A stretch of 20,286 nucleotides of DNA from a virus: IMG/VR virus record IMGVR_UViG_3300032011_000174, positions 1-20,286 of that record; one strand, 5' to 3'. The position numbers and the translations under genes were made by a program. The notes under the pieces are model-generated. The model did no database searches. It saw nothing but the letters and a program-made list of their open reading frames with translations, and was not told where the DNA came from. Positions within the stretch are counted from its first letter, which is position 1, and each line of letters starts with the position of its first letter. Below are positions 5,347 through 13,871 of this stretch, in pieces.

Positions 5347-5464
5347 TGCTTTTGAGATTCTGCAAAGAATAGAAGAAGAAGAAACCTTACTAAGTGGTAA
5401 ACCTAAAGAAGAGATAAAAACTCAACGACCATTCAAGGGGTTTGCAGAAAGTAGATCATCATGA
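5231..5464 (+). CDS. Small helical protein in the TerS position (77 aa)
   Basis: The product is all-helical in appearance: MAVNELIKVAKEPIVDTGED, then ADRLKNAAATKKLAIFDAFE (about residues 22-41), then charged LQRIEEEETLL and a basic end (GFAESRSS). I recall ADRLKNAAATKKLAIFDAFEIL-type sequences in small proteins just before TerL in marine phages. The place, size and helical nature fit a small terminase subunit, which binds DNA and starts packaging, but no helix-turn-helix is certain. ATG 5231 is preferred over ATG 5186, which would extend the overlap with the GroES-like gene to 161 nt. Even from 5231 it shares 116 nt with that gene. The stop overlaps the TerL start by ATGA. Confidence 0.55.
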   Translation: MAVNELIKVAKEPIVDTGEDVTADRLKNAAATKKLAIFDAFEILQRIEEEETLLSGKPKEEIKTQRPFKGFAESRSS

Positions 5465-7689
5465 GTTATAAGCAAGCACTTTGGAAAGAGATTAAAGACG
5501 TAGTTAACCCAAAAATTCTTAAAAAGAAAAATAGATTTAAGAAATGGGAATATGGTTATGATCCAGAATACGATTTTGTTTGTATAAGTAAAACAGGTAA
5601 AATTGGACAAATAATTGAACTTCAAAATTTACGTATAGCTTTACCAGCAGTTAATGATCCTTTTAAACGAGATGAAGATAAAAAAGAACAGTACTGGGAA
5701 CAAGCTGAATATCCTAAAGTTTTAAGTAAAATCAAAAGTAGGTTTGATTGGGAAAAGTATCCTCAAGATTTTAGGGAAGAATGGTGGGATTATATAGATG
5801 AAGAATTTAAAAGAAGAGATGAAGGATTTTGGTTTTATAACAATGGCAAACCTACTTATATCACTGGTACTCATTACATGTACTTGCAGTGGTCAAAGAT
5901 TGATGTGGGAGCACCAGATTACAGAGAATCAAATAGACTATTCTTTATCTTCTGGGAGGCTTGTAAAGCCGACACTAGGTGTTATGGGATGTGCTACCTT
6001 AAAAATAGACGATCTGGATTTTCCTTTATGTCGTCCGCTGAACTGGTTAATCAAGCAACCATATCATCCGACAGTAGATACGGGATTTTATCTAAGACTG
6101 GTGCAGATGCTAAAAAAATGTTCACAGATAAAGTTGTACCAATCTCGGTTAACTATCCGTTTTTCTTCAAACCAATCCAAGATGGTATGGATCGCCCTAA
6201 AACCGAATTGGCATACAGGGTTCCGGCATCTAAACTTACACGTAGAAAATTGGAGGTCAATGAAGAGCTTAGAGAATTAGAAGGATTAGATACCACTATA
6301 GATTGGAAAAACACTGGCGATAATAGTTATGATGGTGAAAAGCTAAAACTACTAGCTCATGATGAAAGTGGTAAATGGGAAAGACCAGATAACATATTAA
6401 ACAACTGGAGAGTTACAAAAACCACCTTAAGATTAGGATCAAGAATTGTAGGTAAATGCATGATGGGTTCAACATCCAACGCTTTAGATAAGGGTGGAGA
6501 TAACTTTAAAAAACTATATTATAATTCAGATGTCTCAAAAAGAAATAGAAATGGACAAACAGCTTCAGGCCTCTATAGTCTATTCATTCCTATGGAATGG
6601 TCCTACGAAGGATACATTGATATGCATGGAGTTCCTGTGTTCGACACTCCAAAAAACCCCGTACGAGGTATTGATAGATCACTTATCAGAATTGGAGTTA
6701 TTGAGCATTGGGACAACGAAGCTCACGGTTTAAAAGATGACCAAGATGCGTTAAACGAATTTTACAGACAATTCCCCAGAACTGAAAAGCATGCGTTTAG
6801 AGATGAGACTAAAGCTTCTTTATTTAATTTAGTTAAGATATACGAACAAATAGATTACAACGAAGAATTAAATAACAAAGCGGAAATAACAAGAGGCAAC
6901 TTCCAATGGGAGCACGGTGTTAAAGATACTAGAGTAATGTTTTTTCCTAACAATCAAGGTAGATTTTTTGTTTCATGGGTTCCACCTAAAGAATTGCAAA
7001 ATCAAGTGATTATAAAAAATGGGATTAAATATCCTGGTAATGAGTGGATTGGAGCTTTTGGATGTGATAGTTATGATATATCTGGAACAGTAGATGGTAA
7101 AGGGTCGAAAGGATCACTACATGGGTTGACTAAATTTTGTATGGCAGACGTTCCTCCTAACAAGTTTTTTTTAGAATATATAGAAAGACCTCCTACTGCT
7201 GAAATATTTTTTGAAGATGTATTAATGGCTTTGCATTTTTATGGTATGCAGATATTAGCAGAAAACAATAAACCTAGATTGTTATACTACTTAAAAAGAA
7301 GAGGATATAGACAGTTCAGTATGAACAGACCTGACAGAGTTTGGAACAAACTGTCTGTAACAGAAAAAGAAGTAGGAGGAGTACCTAACTCTAGTGAAGA
7401 TATGAAACAATCTCACGCAGCTGCTATTGAAACTTATATTGATACTTTTATTGGTCAAACAGATATGGGCTACGGAGACATGCATTTCCAACGAACATTA
7501 GAAGATTGGGCGAGATTTGATATAAACAATAGAACTAAACACGATGCCTCTATAAGTTCTGGATTAGCCTTAATGGCTTGTCACAAAAATAGATATAAAC
7601 CTACTGCACCAAGAACAATGAAAAAAATGCAGCTAGGACTAGTAAAATATAATAACGATGGTAATATGTCAAAAATAAATTTCAAATGA
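5461..7689 (+). CDS. terL: Terminase large subunit (TerL; packaging ATPase and nuclease)
   Basis: This is the DNA-packaging motor and nuclease that acts at the portal. At 742 aa it is longer than most TerLs but in the range of crAss-like ones. The ATPase domain has K181-N-R-R-S-G-F-S-F, a deviant Walker A in which the usual lysine is replaced and K181 lies upstream, much like lambda gpA (KSARVGYSK). This is followed by GILSKTGADAKKMFTDKVVP. The Walker B carries D301-E302 (LLAHDES), and GSTSN (about 340) fits a coupling motif. The RNase H-like nuclease shows FGCDSYDIS (D536, D539) and KHDASISSGLALMA (D695) as likely metal-binding acids. It overlaps TerS and portal by 4 nt at each end (ATGA). 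The 5798-6280 ORF inside it is a shadow. Confidence 0.93.
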   Translation: MSYKQALWKEIKDVVNPKILKKKNRFKKWEYGYDPEYDFVCISKTGKIGQIIELQNLRIALPAVNDPFKRDEDKKEQYWEQAEYPKVLSKIKSRFDWEKYPQDFREEWWDYIDEEFKRRDEGFWFYNNGKPTYITGTHYMYLQWSKIDVGAPDYRESNRLFFIFWEACKADTRCYGMCYLKNRRSGFSFMSSAELVNQATISSDSRYGILSKTGADAKKMFTDKVVPISVNYPFFFKPIQDGMDRPKTELAYRVPASKLTRRKLEVNEELRELEGLDTTIDWKNTGDNSYDGEKLKLLAHDESGKWERPDNILNNWRVTKTTLRLGSRIVGKCMMGSTSNALDKGGDNFKKLYYNSDVSKRNRNGQTASGLYSLFIPMEWSYEGYIDMHGVPVFDTPKNPVRGIDRSLIRIGVIEHWDNEAHGLKDDQDALNEFYRQFPRTEKHAFRDETKASLFNLVKIYEQIDYNEELNNKAEITRGNFQWEHGVKDTRVMFFPNNQGRFFVSWVPPKELQNQVIIKNGIKYPGNEWIGAFGCDSYDISGTVDGKGSKGSLHGLTKFCMADVPPNKFFLEYIERPPTAEIFFEDVLMALHFYGMQILAENNKPRLLYYLKRRGYRQFSMNRPDRVWNKLSVTEKEVGGVPNSSEDMKQSHAAAIETYIDTFIGQTDMGYGDMHFQRTLEDWARFDINNRTKHDASISSGLALMACHKNRYKPTAPRTMKKMQLGLVKYNNDGNMSKINFK

Positions 7690-10085
7690 TTTATACTAAT
7701 ACGAGAAGTTCATTTCCTGATCAGGTGGTACCGCAGGAAGAGAAAGAATCCTTGGAGTATGGATTGTTAGTTGCTAGAGCTATAGAAGGAGAATGGTGGA
7801 GTACCGGCATGGGTGGTATGAGATATTCTAACAACTATAACATTTTTCACAATAGACGATTATACGCTAGAGGAGAACAGAATATTCAAAAATATAAAGA
7901 TGAATTAGCTATAAATGGAGATTTATCTTATTTAAATCTAGACTGGCAACCAGTTCCGATTATACCTAAATTTGTAGATATAGTTGTTAATGGAATGAAT
8001 GAAAAGATTTATGACATTAAAGCCTACGCACAAGATCCAGCTTCTCAAAAAACGAGAACGGATTACGCAAGAAAATTACATAAAAACATTAAGATTAGAG
8101 AGTATGTTAATACTCTTCAAGAACAGCTAGGAGTTGACATCTCAGAAGTTAATCAAGAAGAAGCTCCTCAAACTGAACAAGAATTAGAAATTCACTTGCA
8201 GCTAGACTACAAGCAATCTATTGAAATAGCGGAAGAAGAATTAATAAATAACGTTTTAGATAGAAACAAGTTTGAACTTGTAAAAGGAAGATTTAATAAA
8301 GATATTGTCGAGCTAGGAATAGGGTCAGTTAAAACAAATTGGAACGCTTCTAATGGCGTTGTAGTAGATTATTGTGATCCTGCTAATTTAGTATGGTCAT
8401 ATACTACTGATCCTAATTTTGAAGATATTTATTATGTAGGAGAAGTGAAAAGCGTAAGTCTTCCAGAACTGAAAAAAGAATTCCCTAACTTAACTAATGA
8501 AGAGTTAGAGACTATTCAAAAATTTCCAGGTAATCAAAATTATAGTAGAAATTGGACAGGAAGATACGACAATGATACGGTTCAAGTTTTATATTTTGAA
8601 TATAAAACCTACATGGATCAAGTTTTTAAGATTAAGCAGACAGAAACTGGTTTAGAAAAAGCTTTGGAAAAACCTGATACTTTTAATCCACCCGAAAACG
8701 ACAACTTCGAAAGAGTAAGCAGATCAATAGAGGTACTATATAGTGGAGCTAAAATATTAGGACATCCTATAATGTTAAAGTGGGAAATGGCACGTAACAT
8801 GACACGCCCAAAGTCAGATTTAACAAAAGTTAAAATGAATTACGTTTTGTGTGCACCTAGTATGTATAAAGGAAGAATTAATTCTTTAGTTGAAAGAATG
8901 ATGCCTTTTGCAGATATGATTCAAATAACATCTCTAAAGCTACAACAAGTTTTATCTCGCATGGTCCCTGATGGGATATATTTAGATGTAGACGGGTTAG
9001 CTGAAGTAGACTTAGGTAATGGTACACACTATAATCCTAAGGAAGCATTGAATATGTATTTTCAAACTGGTAGTATTGTAGGTAGATCTATGACACAGGA
9101 TGGAGATATGAACCCAGGTAAAGTGCCTATTCAAGAGTTACAATCTTCAGCTGGACAAGCTAAAATACAGTCACTGATACAAACATATCAGTATTACCTT
9201 CAAATGATCAGAGATGTCACCGGATTGAACGAGGCGAGGGATGGCAGCCAGCCGGATAAAGATGCGTTATTAGGATTGCAAAAATTAGCTGTAGCTCAGT
9301 CTAATGTAGCAACAAGAAACTTGTTAGATGCGAGTTTGTATTTAACGCTAAGAGCTTGTGAAAACGTAGCACTAAGAGTTGGTGATAGTTTAGAATATGC
9401 TTTAACTAGAGAAGCTTTAATTAACAGCATAAGTTTATATAATGTAGCCACTTTAGAAGAAATAAAAGATATTCATTTGTATGATTTTGGTATATTCTTA
9501 GAACTAGAACCTGACGAAGAAGAAAAAGCTTTACTCGAGCAAGATATTCAAATCGCTTTAAAAACTCAAACTATAGGACTAGAAGATGCTATAGATATAC
9601 GAGAGATCAAAAACTTAAAACTAGCAAATCAGCTTCTTAAAATTAAACAAAAGAAAAAGAGAGAAGCAGATAACAAACAGCAAGAGAAAATGATCCAAAT
9701 GCAAGCACAGGCCCAAGCTGAAACAGCTGAAAAAACCGCCGCTGCTGAAGTTCAAAAGCAACAAGCTATTGCTCAAACCACATTGCAAATAGAACAAGGT
9801 AAAGTTCAGTTTGATATTCAAAAAATTCAAGAAGAATATAAACTAAAAATGCAAATGGCTCAAAAGAAGTTTGAATACGATATGGAGTTAACTAAAGCAG
9901 ATATACAAAAAGACTTAGATAGAGAAAAATCTATCGAAGATAGAAAAGACAAAAGAAGTGCTCAAGAAGCTAGTCAACAGAGCTGGATGATAGAGCAAAG
10001 AGAAAAAGGATTATTACCGAGAAATTTTGAGTCTCAAGGTGATTTAAGTGCAAATACAAACTTAAACCCTATGAATCCTGTTTAA
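7686..10085 (+). CDS. Portal protein with long C-terminal coiled coil (799 aa)
   Basis: This protein forms the dodecameric ring at the unique capsid vertex through which TerL packs DNA. Evidence is its position directly after TerL (4-nt ATGA overlap), its length, and typical portal text. Examples are RLYARGEQNIQKYKDEL, then NLDWQPVPIIPKFVDIVVNG (about residues 75-110), and IQSLIQTYQYYLQMIRDVTG (about 490-510) followed by RDGSQPDKDALLG. The block FLELEPDEEEKALLEQDI then KTQTIGLEDAIDIREIKNLK (about 602-645) is one I recall in Bacteroidetes phage portals. Residues about 650-770 are a Gln/Lys/Glu-rich helix, probably the coiled-coil barrel or crown. The end (LNPMNPV) is followed by a 21-nt A/T-rich gap. 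Confidence 0.88.
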   Translation: MIYTNTRSSFPDQVVPQEEKESLEYGLLVARAIEGEWWSTGMGGMRYSNNYNIFHNRRLYARGEQNIQKYKDELAINGDLSYLNLDWQPVPIIPKFVDIVVNGMNEKIYDIKAYAQDPASQKTRTDYARKLHKNIKIREYVNTLQEQLGVDISEVNQEEAPQTEQELEIHLQLDYKQSIEIAEEELINNVLDRNKFELVKGRFNKDIVELGIGSVKTNWNASNGVVVDYCDPANLVWSYTTDPNFEDIYYVGEVKSVSLPELKKEFPNLTNEELETIQKFPGNQNYSRNWTGRYDNDTVQVLYFEYKTYMDQVFKIKQTETGLEKALEKPDTFNPPENDNFERVSRSIEVLYSGAKILGHPIMLKWEMARNMTRPKSDLTKVKMNYVLCAPSMYKGRINSLVERMMPFADMIQITSLKLQQVLSRMVPDGIYLDVDGLAEVDLGNGTHYNPKEALNMYFQTGSIVGRSMTQDGDMNPGKVPIQELQSSAGQAKIQSLIQTYQYYLQMIRDVTGLNEARDGSQPDKDALLGLQKLAVAQSNVATRNLLDASLYLTLRACENVALRVGDSLEYALTREALINSISLYNVATLEEIKDIHLYDFGIFLELEPDEEEKALLEQDIQIALKTQTIGLEDAIDIREIKNLKLANQLLKIKQKKKREADNKQQEKMIQMQAQAQAETAEKTAAAEVQKQQAIAQTTLQIEQGKVQFDIQKIQEEYKLKMQMAQKKFEYDMELTKADIQKDLDREKSIEDRKDKRSAQEASQQSWMIEQREKGLLPRNFESQGDLSANTNLNPMNPV

Positions 10086-10106
10086 CAAATTTTATAATAT
10101 CATATT

Positions 10107-11336
10107 ATGTCAGAAACACAAGAAGAAATAACCACCGGAAAAGATGGTGTGTTAGAGCAAGGAGATTTTAAAGTAAAGAAAAAACCTAAAAATCTAGGTA
10201 ATACTAAAAAAGATCCTCCGAAAATGGTTATTAAAAAAGACGCAGAAAAACCTGACGTTGCAAAATTAGAATTTAAAAAAGAAGGAGATGCCGTTTCAGA
10301 GTCAAAACCAGTGCACGTGGATGAGAATAAACAAGCCGGAAATGTACAAAAGGTGGAAAGCGGAGTATCCGAATCAGGACTGCAAGAAATTACCCAAGAG
10401 AAAAAAGAAGAAAAGCAAGAAGAGAGTGGGTCGCCAATCCAAGAAATAACCGGAGAAGAAACAAAAGAAATTATACCACCTATTGAAAACAAGATTGAAT
10501 CAAGTCCTGAGGTTAAACTGCCAGAAGGTGTTGATAAACTAGTAAGTTTCATGGAACAAACTGGTGGTAATATAGAAGACTACATCAGATTAAATGCTGA
10601 TTATAGTAGCGTAGATGATGACACCTTATTAAGGGAGTTCTACACACAAACAAAATCCCACTTAGAGGGAGATGATGTTAATTTTTTAATGGAAGAAAAT
10701 TTTGGTTATGATGCAGATTATGACGATGAAAAAGTAGTCCGTAGAAAAAAATTAGCGAAAAAAGAAGAAGTTCAAAAAGCAAAGAAGTTTTTAAACAAGC
10801 TTAAAGATGATTACTATACTGAAATCAAGTTGAGACCAGGTGTAACACAAGAGCAACAAAAAGCAACTGAGTTTTTTAACCGATACAACAAAGAACAAGA
10901 AACAGCTAAACAAAAACACGAGGTTTTTAAACAAACGACTAATAATTTTTTCGGAGAGGGTTTCAAAGGTTTTGAGTTTAACCTTGCCGATAAAAAGTTT
11001 AGATACGGAGTTAATAATCCTCAAAAGATAGCAGAGAAGCAAGCTGATATCTCTAATGTTATAAAGACGTTCTTAAACGACAAAGGAGAAATAACAGATT
11101 ATGCTGGTTATCACAAAGCTATGTACGCAGCAGGTAATGCTGATAAAATAGCTAAACATTTTTATGATCAAGGGATTGCTGATGGTACTCGAAGTATGAT
11201 TAGTAATTCTAAGAATATAAGCAACAACGCCCGTGCAACTCAAGCTCCAGATGATGGTATATACCTTAATGGAATGAAGCTTAAGGCGGTTTCAGGTGTG
11301 GACAGTTCTAAACTAAAAATCAAAAAAAGGAAATAA
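10107..11336 (+). CDS. Probable capsid scaffolding protein (409 aa)
   Basis: It lies between the portal and the major capsid gene, the usual scaffold place. The first ~150 residues are Lys/Glu-rich, low in hydrophobics and likely disordered. The middle (about 200-290) is a charged helix with KKEEVQKAKKFLNKLKDD and QETAKQKHEVFKQT. The C-terminal part has FGEGFKGFEFNLADKKFRYG, then IKTFLNDKGEITDYAGYHKA and a basic end (SSKLKIKKRK). Acidic/helical composition and a basic C-terminus are typical of scaffolds, which are lost or cut from mature heads. No protease motif (Ser-His) is seen. ATG 10107 follows an A/T leader. The long antisense ORF at 10100-10552 is a composition shadow. Confidence 0.7.
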   Translation: MSETQEEITTGKDGVLEQGDFKVKKKPKNLGNTKKDPPKMVIKKDAEKPDVAKLEFKKEGDAVSESKPVHVDENKQAGNVQKVESGVSESGLQEITQEKKEEKQEESGSPIQEITGEETKEIIPPIENKIESSPEVKLPEGVDKLVSFMEQTGGNIEDYIRLNADYSSVDDDTLLREFYTQTKSHLEGDDVNFLMEENFGYDADYDDEKVVRRKKLAKKEEVQKAKKFLNKLKDDYYTEIKLRPGVTQEQQKATEFFNRYNKEQETAKQKHEVFKQTTNNFFGEGFKGFEFNLADKKFRYGVNNPQKIAEKQADISNVIKTFLNDKGEITDYAGYHKAMYAAGNADKIAKHFYDQGIADGTRSMISNSKNISNNARATQAPDDGIYLNGMKLKAVSGVDSSKLKIKKRK

Positions 11337-11338
11337 AC

Positions 11339-11365
11339 TTTTTTTAAACTTAAAACTATACAATT
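11339..11365 (+). promoter_or_regulatory. T-tract leader before the major capsid gene
   Basis: The 27 nt before the capsid ATG begin with a run of seven T, then TTAAAAC, ATACAA and TT. The same arrangement, also 27 nt, precedes the next gene (12830-12856). No -35/-10 or Shine-Dalgarno match is visible. It is probably a translation-enhancing leader or a phage-specific late promoter; which one cannot be decided from the sequence. Confidence 0.4.
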
Positions 11366-12829
11366 ATGGCTGGTGCTTTTACAGTACAAAATGCAGGTTT
11401 ACTACCTGCTCAGGATATGGTGGTTTTGCAGTCTAACTATTTACAGTGGACAGATGCAGCTGGAGGAAACTTCGCTGATTTCGCGCAACAATACCTTCCT
11501 GAATTATACGAACAAGAAGTAGAAAGATTTGGTAATAGAACCTTATCTGGCTTCTTAAGAATGGTTGGTGCAGAAATGCCAATGACCTCAGATCAAGTAA
11601 TCTGGTCTGAACAAAATAGATTACACGTAGGATATGACAACGTTACTTATGTAGCGGCTGCTGCTCCTGATACTATTAATATTGTTCTTCCTGCTGGTCA
11701 AGGAGAAAATGTTATTAGACCAAATCAAACTATTGTACTTTTTGATCCTGCAACTAACACAACAGTAAAATGTTTGGTTATTGATTCAGATGCTACAAAC
11801 GCTGCTTTAGCTACTTCATTAACTGTAGCTTCTTATACTACCGCTTCTATTGCAGCTGCGGGTATTCCTGCAGGAACTGCTGGTTTAAGAATCTTCGTTT
11901 ACGGTTCTGATTTCGCAAAAGGAACTCAGGGAATGATAGGTGGAGTTAATCCTTCTTTCACTCAATTTCACAACAAACCAATCATTATCAAAGATAGATA
12001 CGAAGTGTCTGGATCTGATACTGCTCAAATTGGTTGGGTTGAAGTTGCCACTGAAGATGGAACATCTGGATACTTATGGTATATGAAGGCTGAATCTGAA
12101 ACTCGTTTGAGATATGAAGATTACCTTGAAATGGCCATGGTTGAAGGTGAATTAGCTGCTGCTGGTTCTGCTGTTGGTACAGGTGTTGGTTTATCTGGTA
12201 CTGGTACTCAAGGTTTATTTGCTGCTCTAGAGGATAGAGGTAACGTATACCAAGGTTTTGCTGGTGCTGCTAACCCAGGTTCTGGTGCATTAGAAGATTT
12301 CGATACTATTCTACAATGGTTGGATTTCCAAGGTGCAATTGAAGAAAACATGCTTTTCTTAGACAGATCTACTGCTTTAGATTTCGATGACATGATCGGA
12401 GCTATGGCCGGTGGAGGTTACAATCAAACTAACGCTGCTTCTTATGGTCTTTTTGACAATGAAGCTGACATGGCGTTAAACTTTGGTTTCTCTGGTTTTA
12501 GAAGAGGTTCTTATGACTTCTACAAAACTGACTGGAAATATTTAAACGATGCTTCTACTAGAGGTATGGTGAACAATATTACTGGAGTTTTAGTACCTGC
12601 TGGTACATCTACAGTATATGATCAAATGTTAGGTCAAAATATCAGACGTCCATTCTTACACGTTAGATATAGAGCTTCTGAAACAGATGATAGAAGATTA
12701 AAATCTTGGATCACTGGTTCCGTTGGAGGTGCTTACACTTCTGATTTGGATGCGATGGAAGTTCATTATCTTTCTGAAAGATGTCTTTGTGTACAAGCGG
12801 CTAATAACTTTGTATTGTTTACTGCGTAA
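11366..12829 (+). CDS. Major capsid protein, HK97-fold (487 aa)
   Basis: This is the main head subunit. Evidence is the place after the scaffold, the 487-aa length, composition rich in Ala/Gly/Ser/Thr, and sequence of the crAss-like/Bacteroidetes capsid type. It begins MAGAFTVQNAGLLPAQDMVV, followed by a helix ending YLPELYEQEVERFGNRT (about residues 43-59). Inner blocks are FHNKPIIIKDRYEVSGSD (about 201-218) and WYMKAESETRLRYEDYLEMA (about 237-256). The end is MEVHYLSERCLCVQAANNFV. No recognised protease cleavage site is evident. Codon use favours GGT, GCT and TCT, as expected for a highly made protein. A distinctive leader lies upstream, and a terminator lies after the following gene. Confidence 0.85.
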   Translation: MAGAFTVQNAGLLPAQDMVVLQSNYLQWTDAAGGNFADFAQQYLPELYEQEVERFGNRTLSGFLRMVGAEMPMTSDQVIWSEQNRLHVGYDNVTYVAAAAPDTINIVLPAGQGENVIRPNQTIVLFDPATNTTVKCLVIDSDATNAALATSLTVASYTTASIAAAGIPAGTAGLRIFVYGSDFAKGTQGMIGGVNPSFTQFHNKPIIIKDRYEVSGSDTAQIGWVEVATEDGTSGYLWYMKAESETRLRYEDYLEMAMVEGELAAAGSAVGTGVGLSGTGTQGLFAALEDRGNVYQGFAGAANPGSGALEDFDTILQWLDFQGAIEENMLFLDRSTALDFDDMIGAMAGGGYNQTNAASYGLFDNEADMALNFGFSGFRRGSYDFYKTDWKYLNDASTRGMVNNITGVLVPAGTSTVYDQMLGQNIRRPFLHVRYRASETDDRRLKSWITGSVGGAYTSDLDAMEVHYLSERCLCVQAANNFVLFTA

Positions 12830-12856
12830 TTTTTTAACCTTTAAAACATACAAGTT
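12830..12856 (+). promoter_or_regulatory. T-tract leader matching the one before the capsid gene
   Basis: It starts right after the capsid stop with six T, then TTAAAAC, ATACAA and GTT before the ATG. With a single-base gap on each side, about 22 positions match the capsid leader. Shared between two adjacent head genes, it looks like a deliberate expression signal rather than chance A/T-richness, though the latter is not ruled out. Confidence 0.4.
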
Positions 12857-13333
12857 ATGAGTTTATATATAAAAGTAAAAAAGACAGATGGTAGCACATT
12901 GATTGCTCAATCAACTACTATTGCACCTACATCTTGGTCATATGACCCAGATTTACAGTGCGATACTGATGACAATGCAAATTCAATTATCATACCATTG
13001 AACGATGATGCAACTCCAGATTATTTGAAGTTGACGATACCTGCAGCTCACCAACATAATACAGACTGCATGGCTGGTGCTTCGCCTGTAGGTTGTGCTG
13101 AAGCAGACGAGCAGTCGACTGTATTCTGGAATAAAGCTGTTGGTGAAGTTATTGCTGACGCTTTAGAGCGTGATGATAAAACTGCACATATATCTGTTAT
13201 GAGTACTCAATGTACTTGTGTAGGTGGTGCTGGTAGTAAAGAATGCTCAGCCGAAGTTGCAGCAGGCGATGACGTTAATGAGAACTATTACAATCACATT
13301 TTTGACAATGTGAGTATTGGTCCCGTAGCATAA
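12857..13333 (+). CDS. Small head-module protein with six cysteines; possible decoration protein (158 aa)
   Basis: The family is not recognised. It directly follows the capsid gene, shares its leader type, and is closed by a strong terminator, so it is probably made in large amount with the capsid protein; a decoration (cement) role is therefore inferred. The product is acidic and Ala/Asp-rich, with cysteines at 35, 71, 80, 119, 121 and 130, the last three in STQCTCVGGAGSKEC. The middle has HQHNTDCMAGASPVGC and FWNKAVGEVIADALE, and the C-terminus NENYYNHIFDNVSIG. The cysteines may bind metal or, in a mature particle, form disulfides. No membrane helix or signal peptide is visible. Confidence 0.65.
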   Translation: MSLYIKVKKTDGSTLIAQSTTIAPTSWSYDPDLQCDTDDNANSIIIPLNDDATPDYLKLTIPAAHQHNTDCMAGASPVGCAEADEQSTVFWNKAVGEVIADALERDDKTAHISVMSTQCTCVGGAGSKECSAEVAAGDDVNENYYNHIFDNVSIGPVA

Positions 13334-13342
13334 TAATAACTC

Positions 13343-13374
13343 AAGAGACTCCCTTTAATTAGGGAGTCTTTTTT
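13343..13374 (+). terminator. Intrinsic terminator after the capsid/decoration genes
   Basis: AGACTCCCT pairs perfectly with AGGGAGTCT across a 6-nt loop (TTAATT), giving nine base pairs plus extra weak pairs at the base. A run of six T follows (13369-13374). This is a typical Rho-independent terminator shape. The next ATG is at 13387, so no room for a normal promoter remains and part of the transcription must read through. Confidence 0.8.
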
Positions 13375-13386
13375 AAAATTGAAAAT

Positions 13387-13836
13387 ATGAAATATATAGA
13401 AATGTGTTATTATTCAAAACCTCCAGGAGATGGTGTGGAGACTAATAGCCAAGCTTTAGAACCAAGGTTTCCATTAGTTTATGGAATACAGGACGATCTA
13501 AAGGTAGATGTAATAGATCTTAAGTCACAATCAGGAAGGTTTTTTGCCTGGACTCTTAAGTTTAAAAAAATGAATGGCGGAGCTTTAGATGTGGGAGATG
13601 TTGAAACTATTAAAGTAGAAGCTAGCATTGGAGATCAAGATAGCGCGCCTAGAAGTTTATCAGCTTTTGACGAGGTATTGGTAAAAAGTGTAGAAAGAAT
13701 AAATACGGATTTAATTACATTTGGTAAAACATATTTAACTTTTGAAGTAGCTGGAGAAGCTGAAGCGGATGGTGTTAAACCATTGTGGAATTGTACTTGC
13801 TTTACAAGTACTGAAATTACAACAAAAGGAGCGTAG
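13387..13836 (+). CDS. Conserved-looking hypothetical protein of the head module (149 aa)
   Basis: It starts at ATG 13387, 12 nt after the terminator T-tract, and ends at TAG 13834-13836. The product is beta-rich and acidic: MKYIEMCYYSKPPGDGVETN at the start, then LKVDVIDLKSQSGRFFAWTL (about residues 38-57), LDVGDVETIKVEASIGDQD (about 67-85) and a C-terminal strand FGKTYLTFEVAGEAEADG followed by WNCTCFTSTEI. The compact beta pattern could fit a decoration, head-fibre or head-completion protein, but I do not recognise the family. Context between capsid and neck genes supports a virion role. No motif proves it. Confidence 0.6.
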   Translation: MKYIEMCYYSKPPGDGVETNSQALEPRFPLVYGIQDDLKVDVIDLKSQSGRFFAWTLKFKKMNGGALDVGDVETIKVEASIGDQDSAPRSLSAFDEVLVKSVERINTDLITFGKTYLTFEVAGEAEADGVKPLWNCTCFTSTEITTKGA

Positions 13837-13871
13837 TTAAATTTTAATTAATAATTATATTATATTATATT
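13837..13871 (+). promoter_or_regulatory. 35-nt leader with no G or C
   Basis: The whole gap between 13387-13836 and the next ATG consists of A and T only. Its end holds three repeats of ATATT. It probably keeps the ribosome-binding region of the following gene unstructured, as other A/T leaders here would do. A promoter is possible but no clear motif is seen. Confidence 0.3.

Noticed and set aside
5798-6280. 160-aa ORF in another + frame inside TerL
   Set aside because: TerL frame carries clear motifs throughout; this one has no leader and an unprotein-like sequence.
10100-10552. 150-aa antisense ORF over the scaffold gene
   Set aside because: It is the mirror of Lys/Glu-rich codons, reads as Ser/Phe/Pro-rich low complexity, has no leader, and lies fully inside a better + strand gene.
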